Origin: Paramagnetospirillum magnetotacticum MS-1
Lineage (GTDB): Bacteria; Pseudomonadota; Alphaproteobacteria; Rhodospirillales; Magnetospirillaceae
NCBI RefSeq assembly: GCF_000829825.1
Contig: NZ_JXSL01000023.1
Location: forward strand, 1 to 64,000
DNA length: 64,000 nucleotides
Reading direction: 5' to 3'
This document shows positions 8,875-17,485 of the stretch, piece by piece (positions within the stretch are counted from its first letter, which is position 1; each line of letters opens with the position of its first letter). A program made the position numbers and the translations under genes. A model generated the notes under the pieces. The model did no database searches. It was not told where the DNA came from and worked only from the letters and a program-made list of their open reading frames with translations.

Positions 8875-10110
8875 CTACCTCCACTGCTCGCTCATCAGGC
8901 GCCGCCCGGTTTCCACCGGATGGGCCAGGAAGGCGTCCTTGCATTCGGTCAAATCGATACGGCGGCGGATCAGTTCGCCCATGATGCCGACGTCGAAGGG
9001 CTCGTCCACGCTGGCATAGCCCACCAGCCGGTTGCCTTCCATCACCACGCGGCGATAGGCGCCCGCCTCGCTTTCCACCGCCTCCACGCCTTCGGTGGCG
9101 GCGGCCCGGCCGATGGACAGCGCCACCCGGCCGAAGAAGCGGTAGGTATTGACCGGCAATCCGCCCGCATAATCCTTGCGATAAGAATCTCCGGCCATGC
9201 CTTGTCCGGCGATCTTGCCCTGCTCCACCGCCGTGGGAATGATGCCGATCAGCGCTTTGCCGCCGGTGGCGAAGTCGGTGGCCTGGGCCACGTCGCCCGC
9301 CGCCCACACGCCGTCCAGATTGGTGCGCATGGCCTCATCAACCACCACGCCCTTGTCCACCAAGACCCCCGAGCCTTCCAGCCAGTCGGTCACCGGACGA
9401 ACGCCGGTGGCCACCAGCAGTAGGTCGGCCGCAATGGTCGTGCCGTCGCTCAGTGTGAGCTTGCCCGCAGACGCCTCGGTGACCCGGTGGCCGAGCTTCA
9501 GGTCCACGCCATGCTTGGCGAAGGCCTCCTCGATGCGGGTGCTGGCCTTGGCGTCGAAATAGCCGGGCAGGACGTGGTCCTGCATCTCCACCACCGTGAC
9601 CGCCAGACCGGCCTCGGCCAGATTCTCGGCGGCGTGCAGCCCCACCAGACCGGCGCCCAGCACAACGGCCGACTTGGCCGAGCCCATGGCGGCCCGCAAC
9701 CCTTCGGCGTCGGCCAGACTGCGCAGCACATGGTATTTCACCCCGTCCAGCCCCTTGACCGGCGGAATGGCGGGAGCGGCGCCCGAGGCGACCAGCAAGG
9801 ACTGGTAGCGCCAGACCTCGCCGCTTTCCAGGGTCACCGCCTTGGCTTTGGGGTCCAGGGACACGGCCCGCGCATTAGGCACATAGGCGCAATTATTGGC
9901 CGCGAAAAAAGCGGGGTCGCGCAGCAGTACCTTGTCGGAACCCGACCGTCCCGACACCACATAGGGCAGGATGGTGGGCGAATAGGGCAGTCGTTCGTCG
10001 CGGGTCAGCATGGCCATGGAGCCGTCCGGGTCCACCAGACGGATGGCGCGCAGCGCTTCCAGGGCGGCGTGGCTGGAACCGACGAGAAGGTATTTGGCCT
10101 CGGGCATCAT
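8875..10110 (-). CDS. FAD/NAD(P)-dependent oxidoreductase subunit (PadH-like)
   Basis: A 411-aa flavoprotein of the pyridine nucleotide-disulfide reductase superfamily that lacks the redox-active Cys pair. It begins MMPEAKYLLVGSSHAALEAL (FAD-binding, modified GxGxxA), has the NAD-binding VVLGAGLVGLHAAEN in the middle and the second FAD motif TNLDGVWAAGDVAQ. It starts 5 bp after the alpha-subunit stop behind TTGAGG and ends 2 bp before the beta-subunit start. In the phenylglyoxylate enzyme the equivalent subunit passes electrons from the iron-sulfur clusters to NAD+, and its place inside this operon argues for the same job here. Confidence 0.85.
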   Translation of the reverse strand: MMPEAKYLLVGSSHAALEALRAIRLVDPDGSMAMLTRDERLPYSPTILPYVVSGRSGSDKVLLRDPAFFAANNCAYVPNARAVSLDPKAKAVTLESGEVWRYQSLLVASGAAPAIPPVKGLDGVKYHVLRSLADAEGLRAAMGSAKSAVVLGAGLVGLHAAENLAEAGLAVTVVEMQDHVLPGYFDAKASTRIEEAFAKHGVDLKLGHRVTEASAGKLTLSDGTTIAADLLLVATGVRPVTDWLEGSGVLVDKGVVVDEAMRTNLDGVWAAGDVAQATDFATGGKALIGIIPTAVEQGKIAGQGMAGDSYRKDYAGGLPVNTYRFFGRVALSIGRAAATEGVEAVESEAGAYRRVVMEGNRLVGYASVDEPFDVGIMGELIRRRIDLTECKDAFLAHPVETGRRLMSEQWR

Positions 10111-10115
10111 CAACC

Positions 10116-11345
10116 TCAATCGTTCTCGTTCAGCCACACAGGACCGGCAGCCGTTTCGCCTCCGGCCAGACGGAAGGTGCGCTCCACCACTGTCGCGAAA
10201 TGCTCGACCGTGATGTCGGCACCAGCCAGACCACCGATGAAGCTCATCATGGGAATACGGACCGGTTGGGCATACATGGCGGCCAACACCTCCTGGAAGA
10301 CGGGGCCGCAGTTCCAGCCGAAGTTGACTGACCGGTCGACCACGCCGATGGCCTTGACCTTGGACAGCGCCTGAGCAATGCGGGCGGCGGGGAATGGACG
10401 GAAGGTCTTGATCTTGACCAGGCCGATCTTGCGGCCAGCCTCGCGCGCCGTATCCACCGCGTCCTTGGCGGCGCCGGTCATGGAGCCGATGGTGACCAGG
10501 GCCACCTCGGCATCCTCCATGCGATATTCCTCGATCAAGGGCGACCAATAGCGCCCGGTGCGCTTGCCCCAATCCTCGTGGGCTTCCTCGATGACACGCA
10601 GAGCGTCCTGCATTCCGGCGCAGATGCCCTTCCTGTACTTGACGAACATGGAAGGCCCGATCCCCCCCGCCCCGCCCGTCAGCGGGTCCACCGCCATGGG
10701 GCGCTCGGGGTCGAGACAGGCGTGCCAGTTGACCTGCTTTTCCCCTAAGAAGGCATCGACGACCGATTGTGGGGGCAACTCAACCCGCGCCACGCCATAG
10801 GACAGGTAGTTGCCATCGTGGTTGACGTTGACGGGCAACATCACGTCGGGATGCTCGGCCACCTTGTAGGCGATGGGGATGGTGTCGAGGATTTCCTGCT
10901 GGGTCTCGCAATACATGTGGATCCAGCCCACTTCCTTCACCGTCATGGCGTCCTGCTGGCCGCCCCATACGCAGGTGGGCGACACGGCATCGCGGGTGAC
11001 CAGCGACACCACCATGGGCAGGCGCAGGCCCGGCGTGCGGAAATAGGGCTCGAACATGAAGGCCAGGCCCTGAGCCGAGGTGGCGGAATAGGTCCTGGCC
11101 CCGGCCAGCACCGCACCGTGCAGTACCGACAGCACGGTATGCTCGCCCTCCACATCCATCAGATCGGCGTCCATGCGGCCGTCGGCGATGAATTCGGCCA
11201 GATACTCCACCAGCGAGCTTTGCGGCGTGATGGGATAGACGGCCACCATGTCGGGACGCGACAGGCAGGCGCCCCAGGCGGCGGCTTCGTTGCCGTCGCA
11301 GACGATGACTTTTCCCGTAGTCGTTGGGAGCTGATTCATGGTCAC
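10116..11345 (-). CDS. 2-oxoacid:acceptor oxidoreductase alpha subunit (PadG-like)
   Basis: A 409-aa subunit with the pyrimidine-binding domain I (AVYPITPQSSLVEYLAEF, EGEHTVLSVLHGAVLAGART, TSAQGLAFM) and the transketolase C-like domain II (ALVTIGSMTGAAKDAV, IKTFRPFP). It forms the thiamine diphosphate pocket with the beta subunit. The ATG at 11345 overlaps the end of the ferredoxin gene (ATGA); a second Met two codons on is possible. YPITPQS is shared by PorA, KorA and PadG, so substrate assignment rests on operon composition. Confidence 0.88.
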   Translation of the reverse strand: MTMNQLPTTTGKVIVCDGNEAAAWGACLSRPDMVAVYPITPQSSLVEYLAEFIADGRMDADLMDVEGEHTVLSVLHGAVLAGARTYSATSAQGLAFMFEPYFRTPGLRLPMVVSLVTRDAVSPTCVWGGQQDAMTVKEVGWIHMYCETQQEILDTIPIAYKVAEHPDVMLPVNVNHDGNYLSYGVARVELPPQSVVDAFLGEKQVNWHACLDPERPMAVDPLTGGAGGIGPSMFVKYRKGICAGMQDALRVIEEAHEDWGKRTGRYWSPLIEEYRMEDAEVALVTIGSMTGAAKDAVDTAREAGRKIGLVKIKTFRPFPAARIAQALSKVKAIGVVDRSVNFGWNCGPVFQEVLAAMYAQPVRIPMMSFIGGLAGADITVEHFATVVERTFRLAGGETAAGPVWLNEND

Positions 11346-11611
11346 CCCTCCGCCTCTTCAACCATCTTGATGGCACGGTGAGGACATTCCTCGGCGCAAA
11401 TGCCGCAGCCTTTGCAGAAGTCGTAGTTGAAGTCGAACCACGCCGCCTTCTCGACCACGCACTGCACCGGGCAATACAGCCAGCAGGTGGCGCATTTGAC
11501 GCAACGCTCGCGGTCCACAACCGGACGCAGAGCCCGCCAATCGCCGGTGAGCATGGTGGTGTACTCGGTGGCGATGGGACACATATTGTCGGGAACATTT
11601 CTGAGGCTCAT
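11342..11611 (-). CDS. Ferredoxin-like delta subunit with two 4Fe-4S motifs (PadF-like)
   Basis: An 89-aa protein with two classical CxxCxxCxxxCP motifs: CVKCATCWLYCP and CKGCGICAEECP. It is translationally coupled on both sides (ATGA overlaps with the gamma-subunit stop at 11608 and the alpha-subunit start at 11345). It should shuttle electrons from the thiamine centre to the flavoprotein subunit. Confidence 0.9.
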   Translation of the reverse strand: MSLRNVPDNMCPIATEYTTMLTGDWRALRPVVDRERCVKCATCWLYCPVQCVVEKAAWFDFNYDFCKGCGICAEECPHRAIKMVEEAEG

Positions 11612-12180
11612 GCCGCCTTCTCCTTGCCGAGATCAAGCACGGTGGTCTCGGCATAGCCGCGCCGCACCGCCTCGACGTTCTGCTTCAGTCCGGCGTCGCG
11701 GAAATGGGTTTCCTCCAGCGCCCGCTCCAGGGCCTCCACGCTCACCAGCCCGGTCGCCTTGGCGAAGGCGCCCAGCATGATGGTGTTGGTGATCTGGCGT
11801 TTGAAAATGTCCATGGCGATGCGCACCGCGTCGCAAGTGGCGACCCTGCCCACCAGATCCGGCACGTCCACATCCCCGGGCGCCTTTCCCGTGGCCTGGA
11901 TCAGAGTGCCGCCCTTGGGCATCCCCGCGAACACATCCACGGCCCGCGCCACAGTGGGATCGATCACCACCACGATATCGGGAGAGTAAATGTTCGTGAC
12001 ACGGCGAATCACCGTATCGGAGAGACGGAGAAACGCCACGACCGGCGCGCCGCGGCGTTCAAAGCCGAAGGCGGGAATGGCCATGACGTGTCGCCCTTCC
12101 TCCACCAAAGCGGCGGCAAGAATGGCGGAAGCCAAGACGGCACCTTGTCCGCCACGGCCATGAAGGCGCACTTCATGCAT
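11608..12180 (-). CDS. 2-oxoacid:acceptor oxidoreductase gamma subunit (PadE-like)
   Basis: A 190-aa subunit starting MHEVRLHGRGGQGAVLASAIL, the hallmark gamma-domain motif of POR/KOR enzymes (GxGGQG), and containing AIPAFGFERRGAPVVAF. It is the first gene of the operon. ATG 12180 fits the family start; the frame stays open to 12213 without a better ribosome binding site. The five genes run 12180 to 7463 with overlaps or gaps of 7 bp or less, so they are surely co-transcribed from the AT-rich region upstream. Confidence 0.9.
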   Translation of the reverse strand: MHEVRLHGRGGQGAVLASAILAAALVEEGRHVMAIPAFGFERRGAPVVAFLRLSDTVIRRVTNIYSPDIVVVIDPTVARAVDVFAGMPKGGTLIQATGKAPGDVDVPDLVGRVATCDAVRIAMDIFKRQITNTIMLGAFAKATGLVSVEALERALEETHFRDAGLKQNVEAVRRGYAETTVLDLGKEKAA

Positions 12181-12376
12181 GGTGTCCCGATCCTCCCGAT
12201 AAGCTCTAAGCACCTTCCGGCTCGTCTCGGCCGGTTAATTCGGTATCTGGTTACCTATTACATTTTTTAAAGCCTGAAAGCAAGTTTCGTATCACGTTGC
12301 GCTGCAAAATCCGCGCCTACGAATTTGGTCTAAGGCGGTCGATTCTAGTGGATTTTAGAGTCAGGAATCCGCTACC

Positions 12377-12412
12377 TACTCCTTCAGGATAGTTTATACC
12401 TCCTTAGGGTAG
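12377..12412 (+). promoter_or_regulatory. Two 16-bp dyad repeats spaced 20 bp
   Basis: TACTCCTTCAGGATAG (12377-12392) and TACCTCCTTAGGGTAG (12397-12412) are similar, each is an imperfect inverted repeat, and their starts are exactly two helical turns apart. They lie 27-62 bp upstream of the 54-aa gene at 12439 and about 200 bp from the divergent oxidoreductase operon. They look like a tandem operator for a dimeric regulator; the protein is unknown. Confidence 0.4.
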
Positions 12413-12438
12413 GGAAATTTACGTAGCGAGCTGAAATC

Positions 12439-12603
12439 ATGTACGATTCCTCTATAGATCCGAACGATATCAATCTGCGCAGCTGGATCACGCTGGGCGT
12501 CGTGGGCCTGGGCGCCCTGGCCATCGCGATCCTGTTTTCTCCTGCGGCCGGTCTTTACGATCTGGGACCCGCTCAGAAGCAAATCGCCGCCAGCGGACGC
12601 TGA
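12439..12603 (+). CDS. Small single-pass membrane protein, 54 aa
   Basis: This short frame has an acidic N-terminus (MYDSSIDPNDINLRSW), one hydrophobic segment (about residues 17-36, ITLGVVGLGALAIAILFSPA) and a short polar tail ending QKQIAASGR. Codon use is GC-rich like the neighbours. The leader is AT-rich with a tandem dyad and only a weak GAG ribosome binding site. It lies between the divergent oxidoreductase operon and the convergent livF. Function unknown; N-out or N-in topology cannot be decided. Confidence 0.6.
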   Translation: MYDSSIDPNDINLRSWITLGVVGLGALAIAILFSPAAGLYDLGPAQKQIAASGR

Positions 12604-12641
12604 CGGCGATCAAGCTCTCCGAAGCCGGAGCGGGGCCGCCG

Positions 12642-13346
12642 TCACAGCCCCAGATAGGCTTCTTTCACCTTGTCGTCATTGAGCAGACGCGACCCGTCGT
12701 CGGTCAGCACCACGGCACCGGTTTCCAGCACATAGCCGCGATCGGCGATAGCCAGGGCGGCATAGGCGTTCTGCTCCACCAGGAAGATGGTCATTCCGGC
12801 TTCCTTCAGCGCCTGAATGGTGCGGAAGATCTCGGCGACCAAGAGCGGCGCCAGGCCCATGCTGGGCTCGTCCAGAAGCAGGACGCGCGGATTGGCCATC
12901 AGGGCCCGCGCGATGGCCAGCATCTGCTGCTGTCCGCCCGACAGGGTTCCGGCCGGCAGGTCCCGCTTTTTGTGCAGAATGGGAAACATCTCGTACATGC
13001 GGTCCATGTCGGCCTTGATATCGGGGCCATGGCGGCGATAGGCGCCCAGGCGCAGATTGTCCTCCACTGACATGGGGCCGAACACCTGACGGCCTTCGGG
13101 CGACTGGCTGATGCCGAGGCCCACCCGCTTTTCCGGCGCCATCTTGGTGATGTCTTCGCCCGCGAATTTGATGCTTCCGCCCGTGACTGGCTGAACGCCA
13201 GAGATACAGCGCAGCAAGGTGGTCTTGCCCGCGCCATTGGCGCCCACCAGGGCCACCAGTTCGCCTTCCCTGACCTGGACGTCGATGCCCTTCAGCGCCT
13301 GAATACGGCCGTAATGGCTGGTGAGATTGGAGATTTCGAGCAGCAT
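12642..13346 (-). CDS. livF: ABC transporter ATP-binding protein, LivF type
   Basis: A 234-aa ATPase of the branched-chain amino acid / amide / aromatic acid uptake family. Walker A is GANGAGKTT, the Q-loop is SQSPEGRQVF, the signature is LSGGQQQML, Walker B is LLLDEPSMGL and the switch is LVEQNAYAAL, all typical of LivF. ATG 13346 follows GGAGACGGGA; an upstream ATG at 13358 overlaps the livG stop. Last gene of the liv-type operon. Confidence 0.92.
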   Translation of the reverse strand: MLLEISNLTSHYGRIQALKGIDVQVREGELVALVGANGAGKTTLLRCISGVQPVTGGSIKFAGEDITKMAPEKRVGLGISQSPEGRQVFGPMSVEDNLRLGAYRRHGPDIKADMDRMYEMFPILHKKRDLPAGTLSGGQQQMLAIARALMANPRVLLLDEPSMGLAPLLVAEIFRTIQALKEAGMTIFLVEQNAYAALAIADRGYVLETGAVVLTDDGSRLLNDDKVKEAYLGL

Positions 13347-13357
13347 TCCCGTCTCCA

Positions 13358-14119
13358 TCAGCCGTGGGTGCCGAGATAGGCGCTGACCACTTCCGGATTG
13401 GCGCGGACTTCGGCCGGAGTTCCCTCGGCCAGCTTGCGCCCGTAATCCAGAGCCGTGATCTGGTCGGAAATGCCCATCACCATCTTCATGTCGTGCTCCA
13501 CCAGCACCACCGTCACACCGGTGGCGGCCACCTTCTTGATGACCTCGTCAATCTCGCGGCTTTCGGTGGCGTTCAGCCCCGCCGCCGGTTCGTCCAGCAG
13601 CAAGAGCTTGGGCCGGGCCGCCAGGGCGCGGGCGATTTCCAGACGCTTCAAAGCGCCATAGGGCATGGAGGCCGCATCGGCGTCCACATACTTGGCCAGA
13701 CCGACAAACTCCATCAGCCCGGCACAGTATTCGCGGCATTCGCGATCGCGCCGGGTCACCTTGGGCAGGCGCAGCAGCGAGGGCAGAAAACGGCGGTCCA
13801 GATGCAGGTGATGGCCGACCATGACGTTCTCGATGGCCTGCATGTTGAAGAAGATCTGCAGGTTCTGGAAGGTGCGGCTCATGCCCAGTTCGGCCAGTTC
13901 ATAGGGCTTCATGCCCGACACCAGACGGTCCTGGAACAGCACCCGGCCCGAACTGGGCGTATAGACGCCGGTGATCAGGTTGAACAGCGTGGTCTTGCCT
14001 GCGCCGTTGGGGCCGATGATGGAGTGGATATGCCCCGCCTCCACCGAGAAGGTCAGATCCTCGACCGCATGGACGCCACCGAATTCCTTGGAGAGCTTTT
14101 CGACTTTCAGAAGGCTCAT
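13358..14119 (-). CDS. livG: ABC transporter ATP-binding protein, LivG type
   Basis: A 253-aa ATPase with GPNGAGKTTLFNLITGVYTPSSG, the LivG-typical FQNLQIFFNMQAIENVMVG, Walker B LLLDEPAAGLN, LVEHDMKMVM and a C-terminal ANPEVVSAYLG. The canonical LSGGQ is degenerate (ASMPYGALKRLEIARAL), as is usual in LivG. Its ATG overlaps the livM stop and its stop adjoins livF. Confidence 0.93.
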   Translation of the reverse strand: MSLLKVEKLSKEFGGVHAVEDLTFSVEAGHIHSIIGPNGAGKTTLFNLITGVYTPSSGRVLFQDRLVSGMKPYELAELGMSRTFQNLQIFFNMQAIENVMVGHHLHLDRRFLPSLLRLPKVTRRDRECREYCAGLMEFVGLAKYVDADAASMPYGALKRLEIARALAARPKLLLLDEPAAGLNATESREIDEVIKKVAATGVTVVLVEHDMKMVMGISDQITALDYGRKLAEGTPAEVRANPEVVSAYLGTHG

Positions 14120-15063
14120 TTCCCGGCCTCCCGGCGCTTGAGACTGGCAAGCAGGCTGGGCAGCAGACCCTTGGGCATGAAGATCATGGTGCCCATCATG
14201 ATGGCGCCCAGGATCATGGCCTCGTACTGCTCCACCGCCGCCAGAAGCTGGGGCAACAGGGTCAGGATCACCGCGCCGATCAGCGCGCCATAGATGGACG
14301 CCATGCCGCCCAACACCACCATGGTCACCAGTTCCACCGAATGGAAGAAGCTAGAGATATCCGGCGTGATGAAGCCGTTCTTATGGGCGAACAACGAGCC
14401 GACGATGGAGGCGAACACCGCCGAAACCACGAAGACCAGCACCTTGTAGCTGGAGGTATCGACGCCGACCACCTCGGCTCCCACTTCGGAACCATGCACG
14501 GCCCGCAATGCCCGGCCCACCGGCGACTGGATAAGGTTCAAGGACAGCCAGACCGCCAGGACCAGCAGCACGCCGGTGACCCAGTACCACATCTGGTCAC
14601 CCTTGACGGTGAAGCCCAGCATCTTGAAATTGCCCACGCTCATGCCGTCGGGACCGCCGGTGATACCGGCCTCGGTCTTCAACACGATATGGATGATGAT
14701 GCCGATGCCCAGAGTCGCCATGGCCAGGTAATGGCCTTTCAGCTTCAGGATGGGCCGCGCCACCACGAAGGCCAGGACGCCCACCACCGATGCCGACAGG
14801 ACCAGCGCCCCGATGGCGGGCATGCCGTAGCGCTCGGTCAGGATGCCGCTGCCATAGGCCCCCAGGGCGAAGAACCCGGCATGGCCCAGGCTGATCTGCC
14901 CGGCATAGCCGATCAGAAGGTTCAGGCCAACACAGAGGATGGCGTTGAACATGGCGTTGACGCCGACATCGTAGAAATAACTGTTGGAAAAGCCGAGGGG
15001 GGCGACGGTGATGAAGATCGCCAGGGCCGCCAGCCCGCCGGTTCGTGCTGTCATAAGATTCAT
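14116..15063 (-). CDS. livM: ABC transporter permease, LivM type
   Basis: A 315-aa inner-membrane protein with about ten hydrophobic segments and the family motif LLIGYAGQISLGHAGFFALGAYGSG near residues 50-75, plus the EAA-like loop RALRAVHGSEVGAEVVGVDTSSYKV. It pairs with LivH to form the channel. It overlaps livG by 4 bp and starts 4 bp after livH. Confidence 0.93.
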   Translation of the reverse strand: MNLMTARTGGLAALAIFITVAPLGFSNSYFYDVGVNAMFNAILCVGLNLLIGYAGQISLGHAGFFALGAYGSGILTERYGMPAIGALVLSASVVGVLAFVVARPILKLKGHYLAMATLGIGIIIHIVLKTEAGITGGPDGMSVGNFKMLGFTVKGDQMWYWVTGVLLVLAVWLSLNLIQSPVGRALRAVHGSEVGAEVVGVDTSSYKVLVFVVSAVFASIVGSLFAHKNGFITPDISSFFHSVELVTMVVLGGMASIYGALIGAVILTLLPQLLAAVEQYEAMILGAIMMGTMIFMPKGLLPSLLASLKRREAGK

Positions 15064-15067
15064 GGCG

Positions 15068-15943
15068 TCACACCCGATCCGTGCCGCGCTTGCCGAACAG
15101 GCCGCTGGGCATGAAGAACAGAACGAAGAGAATGATGATGAAGGCGATGGCGTCCTTATAGGCCGAGGACAGATAGCCCGACGCCATGGCCTCGGCGATG
15201 CCGACGATCAGGCCGCCCACGATGGCGCCCGTGCCGTTGCCCAATCCGCCCAGCACCGCCGCCGAGAAGCCCTTGAGCCCCAGCATGATGCCTGCTTCGT
15301 AATTGGTGAAGGTGATGGGCGTGACCACGATGCCGCCCACCGCGCCCAGCAGGGCCGACAGCGCGAAGCTGGCCAGCAGCACCTTTTTCACCGCCACGCC
15401 CACCAGTTGGGCGGCCAGACGGTTGTGGGACGTGCCCAGCATGGCCTTGCCGAACATGGTGCGGTTGAAGAAGTACCACAGCAGGGCGATGGCCACGGCC
15501 GAGATGCCAAACACCCACAGGCTTTGGGGCATCAAGGTGGCGCCCAGCACGGCGATGGGCGTCTCGCCCGAAAAAGCCGGCAGGGAATGGAATTCCTTGT
15601 CCCAGATGATCTGCGCGGCGCCGCGCAAGAAGATGGAGGCGCCGATGGTGATGATGATGATGGTGACCACATCCGAATTGCGCGCCGGTTCGATGGCGAA
15701 CTTCTCCATGGCGACACCGACCAGCATGGAGGCGGCCATGGCCAGGGGGATGGCCAGGTAGACGGGCACTCCCGCGGCCACCATGGTGGCGGTGGCCATG
15801 CCGCCAATCATGATGAACTCGCCCTGGGCAAAGTTGATCACATGGCTGGCGTTGTAGATGATGGCGAATCCGAGACCGGCCAGCGCGTAGATGGCGCCCG
15901 ATGTCAGCCCGGAAAACAGATACTGCAGGAATGCGGCGAACAT
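15068..15943 (-). CDS. livH: ABC transporter permease, LivH type
   Basis: A 291-aa membrane permease with LTSGAIYALAGLGFAIIYNASHVINFAQGEF at the N-terminus, the hallmark of LivH, and FGKAMLGTSHNRLAAQLVGV as the ATPase-contact loop. Several TM segments are evident. Third position in the operon livK-livH-livM-livG-livF. Confidence 0.93.
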   Translation of the reverse strand: MFAAFLQYLFSGLTSGAIYALAGLGFAIIYNASHVINFAQGEFIMIGGMATATMVAAGVPVYLAIPLAMAASMLVGVAMEKFAIEPARNSDVVTIIIITIGASIFLRGAAQIIWDKEFHSLPAFSGETPIAVLGATLMPQSLWVFGISAVAIALLWYFFNRTMFGKAMLGTSHNRLAAQLVGVAVKKVLLASFALSALLGAVGGIVVTPITFTNYEAGIMLGLKGFSAAVLGGLGNGTGAIVGGLIVGIAEAMASGYLSSAYKDAIAFIIILFVLFFMPSGLFGKRGTDRV

Positions 15944-16027
15944 GCTTCCCCAACTCCCTTAAGGCAGGGGTCATCTGGCGGCCACGCCGTCCCGCAAGGG
16001 GGGCACGGCCGCCAGCAAACCATGGGA

Positions 16028-17182
16028 TCAGTCGATCAGAACCCAATCACCCTTACGGATTTCCAACATGTGGAAAGCCGACGGCGACAGGCCCATATGG
16101 TCGGTCGGGCTCATGGAAACCAGACCGCCGGTCCCCACATAGCCCGAGGTCTTCTCGATCTCGTCGCGGACCTTGGCCCTGTCGGTGGACTTGGCGCGGT
16201 TGATGGCGGCCAGGGCGATCTGCAAGCCGTCATAGGCATGACCGGCGAAGGTGGAGACATCCGACTTGAAGGCGGTCTCGTAATCCTTCTTGAAGGCGGT
16301 CACCACCGGCTTTTGCGGATCGGTGGCAGCCAGCTGCTCCGGGATCACCTGACCGGCGGCGGGGAGACGGACGCCATCGGCCGCATCGCCAGCCAGCTTG
16401 ATGAAGTCCTTGGAGGCGACACCGTGGGACTGATACAGCGGCAGAGCAATGCCCAGCTGCTTGAAGTTCTTGGTGACAATGGCCGGCCCCTGGCCGAAGC
16501 CAAAGTTGAACACCGCCTGGACGCCCGCCGCATTCTTGATCTTGGTCAGCTGGGCGGTGACGTCGGGATCCTTGGGCGAATAGATTTCGTCGGCGACGAT
16601 CTCGATGCCGTAATTTCCGGCCACCAGCTTGGACTGGTCATGGCCCGACTTGCCGAAGCCCGCATCCTCCGAGATCATGCCGATCTTGGTGATGCCGCGC
16701 TTCTTCATGTCCGAGAATACCTTCTCGGCGGCCATCTTGTCGGTATGGGGGGTCTTGAACACCCACTTCTTGACCGGATCGACGATGACCACGGCGCCAG
16801 CCAGCGAGATGAAGGGCACCTCGTTGCGCTCGGCCAAGGGCACGGCGGCCATGGTGGTGGCGGTGGTGGAGCCGCCGATCAGCAGATCGACCTTGTCGCT
16901 TTCGATCAGGCGCTTGGTGAAGGTGGAGGCCTTCTCGCCCGCGCCGCCATCGTCATAGACCACCAACTCGATCTTGCGGCCCATGACGCCGCCTTCCTTG
17001 TTGATGCGCTCAACATACATTTCCAGCGTCTTCTTCTCGGGCTCGCCCAGGAACGACGCAGGACCGGTAACGGAAAGGATCGAGCCGATCTTGATGGGAT
17101 CGGCGGCGCCGGCCTGTCCGGCAAAGGCGGAGCAACCGGCAACAACAACAGCCGCCGCGCCCCAATTCACGAGGTTACGCAT
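16028..17182 (-). CDS. livK: Periplasmic substrate-binding protein, LivK/aromatic-acid type
   Basis: A 384-aa exported binding protein with an N-terminal signal (cleavage likely after AGQAGA) followed by ADPIKIGSILSVTGPASFLGEPEKKTLEMYVERINKEGGVMG, standard for peripl_BP_6 proteins. ATG 17182 follows GGGAGGAAAA. The ligand cannot be fixed. Binding proteins of this family carry branched-chain amino acids, amides, urea or aromatic acids, and proximity to a phenylglyoxylate-type oxidoreductase makes an aromatic acid a fair guess. First gene of the transporter operon. Confidence 0.9.
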   Translation of the reverse strand: MRNLVNWGAAAVVVAGCSAFAGQAGAADPIKIGSILSVTGPASFLGEPEKKTLEMYVERINKEGGVMGRKIELVVYDDGGAGEKASTFTKRLIESDKVDLLIGGSTTATTMAAVPLAERNEVPFISLAGAVVIVDPVKKWVFKTPHTDKMAAEKVFSDMKKRGITKIGMISEDAGFGKSGHDQSKLVAGNYGIEIVADEIYSPKDPDVTAQLTKIKNAAGVQAVFNFGFGQGPAIVTKNFKQLGIALPLYQSHGVASKDFIKLAGDAADGVRLPAAGQVIPEQLAATDPQKPVVTAFKKDYETAFKSDVSTFAGHAYDGLQIALAAINRAKSTDRAKVRDEIEKTSGYVGTGGLVSMSPTDHMGLSPSAFHMLEIRKGDWVLID

Positions 17183-17485
17183 TCATTTTCCTCCCAGAAG
17201 CAGCTCACGGCTTGTCCCGCCGCGTAGCCTATCTAATGAGCTATTTAACCCGAGAGCAATGCATTACGCCACGAAAAAATTACGCAATTGAGTACCGAAT
17301 TGCTTATTGACGAATTCAAGACATTCTGCCGATGCCTTCCGGCCAGTTGTCCGCGCCGTCCATCCCTAAGGTATGCCTACCCGCCCGATTTGCGTAATCA
17401 TCTTGAAACGATATGTGTCATTTTGTAACTTAGCTTTGGGGGTAGAGTGCCTTGATCGACAAATCATCGGAAGGTCGGGAAGCCC
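17183..17485. other. Divergent intergenic region livK / PAS-EAL gene
   Basis: These 303 bp hold no gene. They contain AT-rich promoter-like sequence and a dyad GCAATT-N8-AATTGC at 17284-17303, about 100 bp upstream of livK, which could be an operator. The plus-strand gene at 17486 has GGAAGGTCGGGAAG as ribosome binding site. Confidence 0.45.

Noticed and set aside
8873-9307. Upstream extension of the beta-subunit frame
   Set aside because: It overlaps the flavoprotein gene in another frame; the real start at 8872 has a strong GGAGG.
12394-12582. 62-aa minus-strand frame opposite the small membrane protein
   Set aside because: No ribosome binding site and no hydrophobic or conserved pattern; the plus-strand frame is the more plausible gene.
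14984-17227. 747-aa plus-strand frame over livH and livK
   Set aside because: Antisense to clear transporter genes; composition (His, Asp, Gly, Gln) shows it is a shadow.
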